In this document: piece after piece, positions 60,914 through 64,000 of the stretch | How the letters are laid out: the number at the start of each line of letters is the position of its first letter | Numbering within the stretch: the stretch's first letter is position 1 | Notes under the pieces: generated by a model | What the model saw: only the letters and a program-made list of their open reading frames with translations | What the model was told of the DNA's origin: nothing | Databases searched by the model: none | Assembly: GCF_011392115.1 (NCBI RefSeq) | Contig: NZ_JAAJBT010000005.1 | Location: 62,001-126,000, forward strand | Length of the DNA: 64,000 bases | Reading direction: 5' to 3' | DNA from: Flavobacterium difficile | Lineage (GTDB): Bacteria > Bacteroidota > Bacteroidia > Flavobacteriales > Flavobacteriaceae | Made by a program: the position numbers and the translations under genes

Positions 60914-61738
60914 TTATTCTTCCAAAAAATTCTTATTTACCAATTTTATATTTGTGTAAAAATTGTTCTTATCGGTAAAAGTCGCTCCTTTTTCATCGAA
61001 TCGTTTGAATGTAAAATCTCGAAGTTTTTCTTCAATACTTAACGATTTTAAAACCATCTTGTTTTTTACAATTTCAAAATTCATGGCTACTTTTTCTCTT
61101 TGGTAAATCCAATTAGAAGTGAATTTATGATTTTTACCAATACTTTCTTCACTGGTATAAAAAAACGGATAAGGTTCTTGTGTTTCGTAATTCAATTGTA
61201 ATAAATTGAAATTCTTATCCACAATAAAACTACCTTTATAAAATCCTTTAGATTCGAAAGTGACTAATAATTCATCATTCTCTAACCAATCTCTTGTATA
61301 AGTATACCCTCTAGGATGTGAGAAAAAATCGAGTTCAGCAGTAGTTAAATTTTTTCGAATAGGATAACCCGAAAGCCAGCCAATTGGCGATTCTTCTGCC
61401 GAATAATTCTGGAAAATCTCTTTGAAGTTAGAAAACCAATTTTCTTTATTTTCAATTACATTCTTTTTAGAAAACGTATTATTAAAATTAGTAATTTTTA
61501 AAATTTGTTCTTCCGTTCTATTGATAATCGTATCCGAATTTTTCAAATTTATTTGACGCAAATCGAACACAAAACTTGTAGTATCTGTTTTCTTAAGTAA
61601 TTGCTTATTTAATTTTTTTAGAATTGTAGCAATTTTTGGTTTACTTTTTATACTAACCGTTTCAATTTCTGCATCTTTTAAATCTTGAGCAAAAGAAAAT
61701 GAAGTAACACTTAAAAAAAGAAGAATAATATATTTCAT
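60914..61738 (-). CDS. Secreted protein, unknown function
   Basis: I use the ATG at 61738 (274 residues), which gives the signal peptide MKYIILLFLSVTSFSFAQ; the longer frame to 61807 has no signal. The mature part starts DLKDAEIETVSIKSKPKIATILKKLNKQL and continues with mixed strands (SFVFDLRQINL, FIVDKNFNLLQLNYE, KVAMNFEIVKNKMVLKSLSIEEK). The series resembles the carboxypeptidase-associated, DUF-type lipocalin-like proteins of Bacteroidota, but no family is recognised with confidence. Confidence 0.65.
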   Translation of the reverse strand: MKYIILLFLSVTSFSFAQDLKDAEIETVSIKSKPKIATILKKLNKQLLKKTDTTSFVFDLRQINLKNSDTIINRTEEQILKITNFNNTFSKKNVIENKENWFSNFKEIFQNYSAEESPIGWLSGYPIRKNLTTAELDFFSHPRGYTYTRDWLENDELLVTFESKGFYKGSFIVDKNFNLLQLNYETQEPYPFFYTSEESIGKNHKFTSNWIYQREKVAMNFEIVKNKMVLKSLSIEEKLRDFTFKRFDEKGATFTDKNNFYTNIKLVNKNFLEE

Positions 61739-61848
61739 AAAATCATTTAATGTTGCAAATATAAAATAGAAATTCAGGATTTCATTAAATTTATCTAACG
61801 ATAACAAATCTTTATGATAAGTTTATATGTGTAAAGCTAAAAACTTTG

Positions 61849-61875
61849 TAAATTTGTACTTTATAACGTTATAAA
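61849..61875 (+). promoter_or_regulatory. −7 box and 16-bp palindrome upstream of the bacilliredoxin gene
   Basis: TAAATTTG (61849-61856) is followed by the perfect palindrome TTTATAACGTTATAAA (61860-61875) at the expected start of transcription, 10 bp before the ATG. It may be an operator. Confidence 0.45.
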
Positions 61876-61885
61876 ATACAAAAAT

Positions 61886-62296
61886 ATGTATCCAGAAGAA
61901 ATGGTAAAACCCATGCGTGCAGAATTATCTGATGCTGGTTTTCAAGATTTATATTCAGCTGAAACAGTTGAACAAGCAATTAGCAAAGAAGGAACCACTT
62001 TAGTAGTTGTAAATTCAGTTTGTGGTTGTGCCGCAAGAAATGCACGTCCAGGTGCCAAAATGAGTTTAGACAATGCAAAAAAACCTAGTAATTTAGTTAC
62101 TGTATTTGCTGGTGTAGACAAAGAAGCTGTAGACAAAGCGAGAGAACACATGTTCCCTTTTCCTCCATCTTCGCCTTGTATGGCTTTATTTAAAAATGGA
62201 GAATTGGTTCACATGTTAGAGCGCCATCATATTGAAGGTCGCCCAGCAGAATTAATTGCAGAAAACTTAAAAGACGCTTACAACGAATTTTGCTAA
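61886..62296 (+). CDS. Bacilliredoxin (BrxA/BrxB, YphP/YqiW family)
   Basis: This is a 136-residue protein with the family active site Cys46-Gly-Cys48 in [45 protein letters not shown] is the second conserved block. In Bacillus, bacilliredoxins remove bacillithiol from mixed disulfides. In Flavobacteriaceae the family occurs widely, and the low-molecular-weight thiol may differ. Cytoplasmic. Terminator follows. Confidence 0.92.
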   Translation: MYPEEMVKPMRAELSDAGFQDLYSAETVEQAISKEGTTLVVVNSVCGCAARNARPGAKMSLDNAKKPSNLVTVFAGVDKEAVDKAREHMFPFPPSSPCMALFKNGELVHMLERHHIEGRPAELIAENLKDAYNEFC

Positions 62297-62314
62297 TAAA
62301 CTATTTGCAACTTA

Positions 62315-62343
62315 TAAAAACCGCTGAATCAGCGGTTTTTTTA
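62315..62343. terminator. Terminator of the bacilliredoxin gene
   Basis: AAAAACCGCT and AGCGGTTTTT form a 10-bp stem with loop GAATC, followed by Ts. Confidence 0.9.
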
Positions 62344-62365
62344 TTTAATTAAAAACTCAATTGAC

Positions 62366-63391
62366 TTAAAAAGATTGTATTACTTTTTTCAAAAACACAT
62401 TCTTGTCTAAAAACTCAAAATTAATTACCTTTTTTATTTTACTGGTGTCGTGAATTTCTTCATTAAATAGCGAATTAATGGTAGCTTTCGTTAACATTCG
62501 ATTTCTAAATAACAAAGTCGCAAAAATAAATTCCAAAATACGTGCGATTTGAACTTGCCATTTTTTGACCAAATATTTCGGTTTTTTAACCCTTTTGTCA
62601 TTCTGACCCGAAACTTCGGGATTGTTCAGAATGTCAGCAATACTATCAAATAATTCTTTATAGGTAACATCTTGACTAACTAAGATAAATCTTTCACCAG
62701 AAATAGTACTTTTCATTAAAGCAGTCATGGCTTTAACCACATCTTCAACCGAAACAATTCCAATTTTCCCCAAAGTGTAAAACAATTGTCCGGCTTTGAT
62801 GTTTTGGATAAATAAGCTACTGCCTTCATTTGGAAAACCAGCACCGAAAATCACACCTGGATTCACAATCACCACGTCTAGGCCTTCTTGAAAGCCTCGC
62901 CAAACTTCCATTTCAGCACCAAATTTCGAAATCGAATAATCGCTTCTTACGGCTTCACTATTTCTCTCAGTTTCTTCGTTGACAATTAAATTATGCTCTG
63001 TTCCGTTTCCTAAAGCGGCAATCGAACTCACATAACACAATTTTTTAATATTTTTTGAAAGAGAAATATTAACCACATTAGCAGTTCCAACAATATTATT
63101 TTGATAGAGTTGGTCTTCGTCATTCGGATTAAAAGAAACCAACGCTGCACAATGATATACATATGAAACATCTGAAAAAGCCATTTCAAGCGCTGGAATA
63201 TCTAAAATATCCGCTTGAACCCAATCGATTTTTTCAAATTCAGCAAGTTGATTTTCTTTTTGGAAAAAATTTTTAATGTGTTGTAGTTTTTTTTCTGATC
63301 TATATATGGCACGAATTGCCTCCTTTTCTTGAGAAAGATGCAACAATAAATGAAAACCCACTAAACCTGTTCCGCCTGTAACTAAAATCAT
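62366..63391 (-). CDS. NAD-dependent epimerase/dehydratase (extended SDR) with an embedded palindromic repeat
   Basis: This is a 341-residue protein. The N-terminal Rossmann motif is ILVTGGTGLVGFHL (2-15). The active site has Ser in CYVSSIAALG and Tyr/Lys in DYSISKFGAEMEVW. The C-terminal part is membrane-leaning (about 290-310, hydrophobic). It resembles the dihydroflavonol-4-reductase/3-beta-HSD-like branch. An inverted repeat in the gene (62597-62635) encodes LNNPEVSGQND in a region that is a loop in relatives. The substrate is unknown. Confidence 0.82.
   Translation of the reverse strand: MILVTGGTGLVGFHLLLHLSQEKEAIRAIYRSEKKLQHIKNFFQKENQLAEFEKIDWVQADILDIPALEMAFSDVSYVYHCAALVSFNPNDEDQLYQNNIVGTANVVNISLSKNIKKLCYVSSIAALGNGTEHNLIVNEETERNSEAVRSDYSISKFGAEMEVWRGFQEGLDVVIVNPGVIFGAGFPNEGSSLFIQNIKAGQLFYTLGKIGIVSVEDVVKAMTALMKSTISGERFILVSQDVTYKELFDSIADILNNPEVSGQNDKRVKKPKYLVKKWQVQIARILEFIFATLLFRNRMLTKATINSLFNEEIHDTSKIKKVINFEFLDKNVFLKKVIQSF
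62597..62635. repeat. Nested palindromic repeat inside the epimerase gene (CATTCTGA type)
   Basis: Outer arms GTCATTCTGA and TCAGAATGTC (one mismatch) enclose inner arms CCCGAA and TTCGGG. The inner arms adjoin the left outer arm; five bases separate them from the right one. Such CATTCTGA...CGAA elements are dispersed between genes in Flavobacterium; here the copy is within a coding frame. Confidence 0.75.
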
Positions 63392-63468
63392 TTCGTAAAA
63401 TTAGAAAATTACGATTAATAATAGAATTTAAATTCATAAAACTTCTTAAAATAAAGTACAAAATCACA

Positions 63469-63500
63469 TTTCTAAAACTCAATAATTCGCACTATATTTG
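63469..63500 (+). promoter_or_regulatory. Promoter of asnS
   Basis: TTTC at 63469-63472 and TATATTTG at 63493-63500 are 20 bp apart. A 6-codon frame (ATG at 63509) precedes the real start at 63526 and overlaps it by one frame shift. Confidence 0.6.
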
Positions 63501-63525
63501 CACTTTAAATGAATTTTAGCAAAAG

Positions 63526-64000
63526 ATGAAGAAGCACATTAGAATAATAGATTTATTAGAAAACACGAAAACGTTACAAGAAGTCAACGCAAAAGGTTGG
63601 GTAAGAACATTTAGAAACAATCAATTTATTGCACTAAATGACGGTTCAACTCTTAACAATATTCAGTGTGTGGTGGATTTTGAAAACACACCTGAAGAAA
63701 CTTTAAAACGAATTACTACTGGAGCGGCCATTTCTGTTATTGGAACTTTAGTGGAAAGTCAAGGTGCAGGTCAGAAAGTAGAAATTCAAGTTACTAAACT
63801 AGAAATTTTGGGTGATTCTGATGCGGAGAAATTCCCAATTCAACCTAAAAACAAACCAAGTTTAGATTTTCTAAGAGAACATGCTCATTTACGTACCAGA
63901 ACCAATTTGTTTGGAGCGATTATGCGTGTGCGTTCTACGTTGTCTTTCGCGGTGCATAAATATTTTCAAGAAAAAGGATTTGTATATGTAAATACGCCAA
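63526..64000 (+). CDS. asnS: Asparaginyl-tRNA synthetase (partial, C-terminus outside window)
   Basis: This is the N-terminal 158 residues. The anticodon-binding OB fold spans about 20-110 (VNAKGWVRTFRNNQFIALNDGSTLNNIQCVVDF, GQKVEIQVTKLEILGDSDAEKFPIQPK). The start of the class II catalytic domain follows (LDFLREHAHLRTRTNLFGAIMRVRSTLSFAVHKYF). The LDFLREHAHLRTRT block identifies an AsnRS rather than an AspRS. The frame runs off the window end. Confidence 0.93.
   Translation, partial: MKKHIRIIDLLENTKTLQEVNAKGWVRTFRNNQFIALNDGSTLNNIQCVVDFENTPEETLKRITTGAAISVIGTLVESQGAGQKVEIQVTKLEILGDSDAEKFPIQPKNKPSLDFLREHAHLRTRTNLFGAIMRVRSTLSFAVHKYFQEKGFVYVNTP

Noticed and set aside
1..64000. CRISPR array, insertion sequence or integron
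   Set aside because: No regularly spaced direct repeats with unique spacers, no transposase or integrase and no terminal inverted repeats with target duplications were found.

Overview
The window is chromosomal DNA from a member of the Flavobacteriaceae, most likely Flavobacterium or a close relative. The evidence is the low G+C, promoters of the Bacteroidota type (−33 TTTG/TTG, −7 TAnnTTTG), many TonB-dependent receptors and flavobacterial lipoproteins, an alternative complex III gene, the rimP-nusA-infB operon, and a tRNA without an encoded CCA end. I see no prophage, insertion sequence, CRISPR array or plasmid gene.

Layout. 1-3.8 kb: the start of alternative complex III (actA, −), a SPOR-domain protein, then a haem/transferrin-type TonB receptor with a small monooxygenase. 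3.9-15.2 kb: ten minus-strand genes that together read as a CoA-dependent aromatic-acid pathway of the salicylate/anthranilate type. They are a flavin reductase, a hydroxylase/Old-Yellow-Enzyme fusion, a CoA ligase, a glutamate-synthase-like protein, a thioesterase, a nitrilase, a gentisate-type dioxygenase, an FAA hydrolase, a maleate isomerase and a pterin dehydratase. Dispersed repeats fill most of the junctions. 15.3-21.8 kb: L,D-transpeptidase-like lipoprotein, infB-nusA-rimP with a hairpin leader, universal stress protein, tRNA-Gln. 21.9-32.6 kb: DUF2723 membrane protein, polysaccharide deacetylase, a Cys-less thioredoxin-fold protein, metallophosphoesterase, a two-repeat DUF4394 lipoprotein and polA. 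32.7-38.7 kb: a TonB receptor with two lipoproteins, divergent from a secreted endonuclease/phosphatase. 38.8-42.2 kb: 3-hydroxyanthranilate dioxygenase, an ALDH7-type dehydrogenase, a PhnA-domain protein and a beta-barrel protein.

42.2-48 kb holds what I judge the most novel feature. A small lipoprotein, a TPR-lipoprotein histidine kinase and a LuxR/NarL response regulator are followed by two paralogous putative small RNAs that flank a secreted repeat protein. Four promoters here (lipoprotein-kinase-regulator operon, both small RNAs, secreted protein) carry the same 15-bp palindrome-like site, TACGGnnnTTCCGTA in consensus. In all four the site lies exactly 22 bp upstream of a −7 TAnnTTTG-like box, and I see it at no other promoter in the window. 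This looks like a compact autoregulated two-component regulon.

48-58.3 kb is a metal-uptake region: metallophosphoesterase, feoA, feoB, a 40-residue FeoB-associated Cys-rich protein, an outer-membrane protein, a FecA-like TonB receptor, a ZIP transporter, a DtxR/MntR regulator and another TonB receptor. The two receptor promoters share a 16-bp box (14/16 identical). 58.3-64 kb: a small Cys protein, a PAS protein beside lycopene cyclase, a secreted protein, a bacilliredoxin, an epimerase with a palindromic repeat inside its reading frame, and the start of asnS.

All functions are read from motifs and family resemblance; no database search was run. Start codons were moved from upstream TTG/GTG, or from an in-frame ATG lying in a terminator or ahead of a signal peptide, to an internal ATG where that fits better, as stated in each entry.
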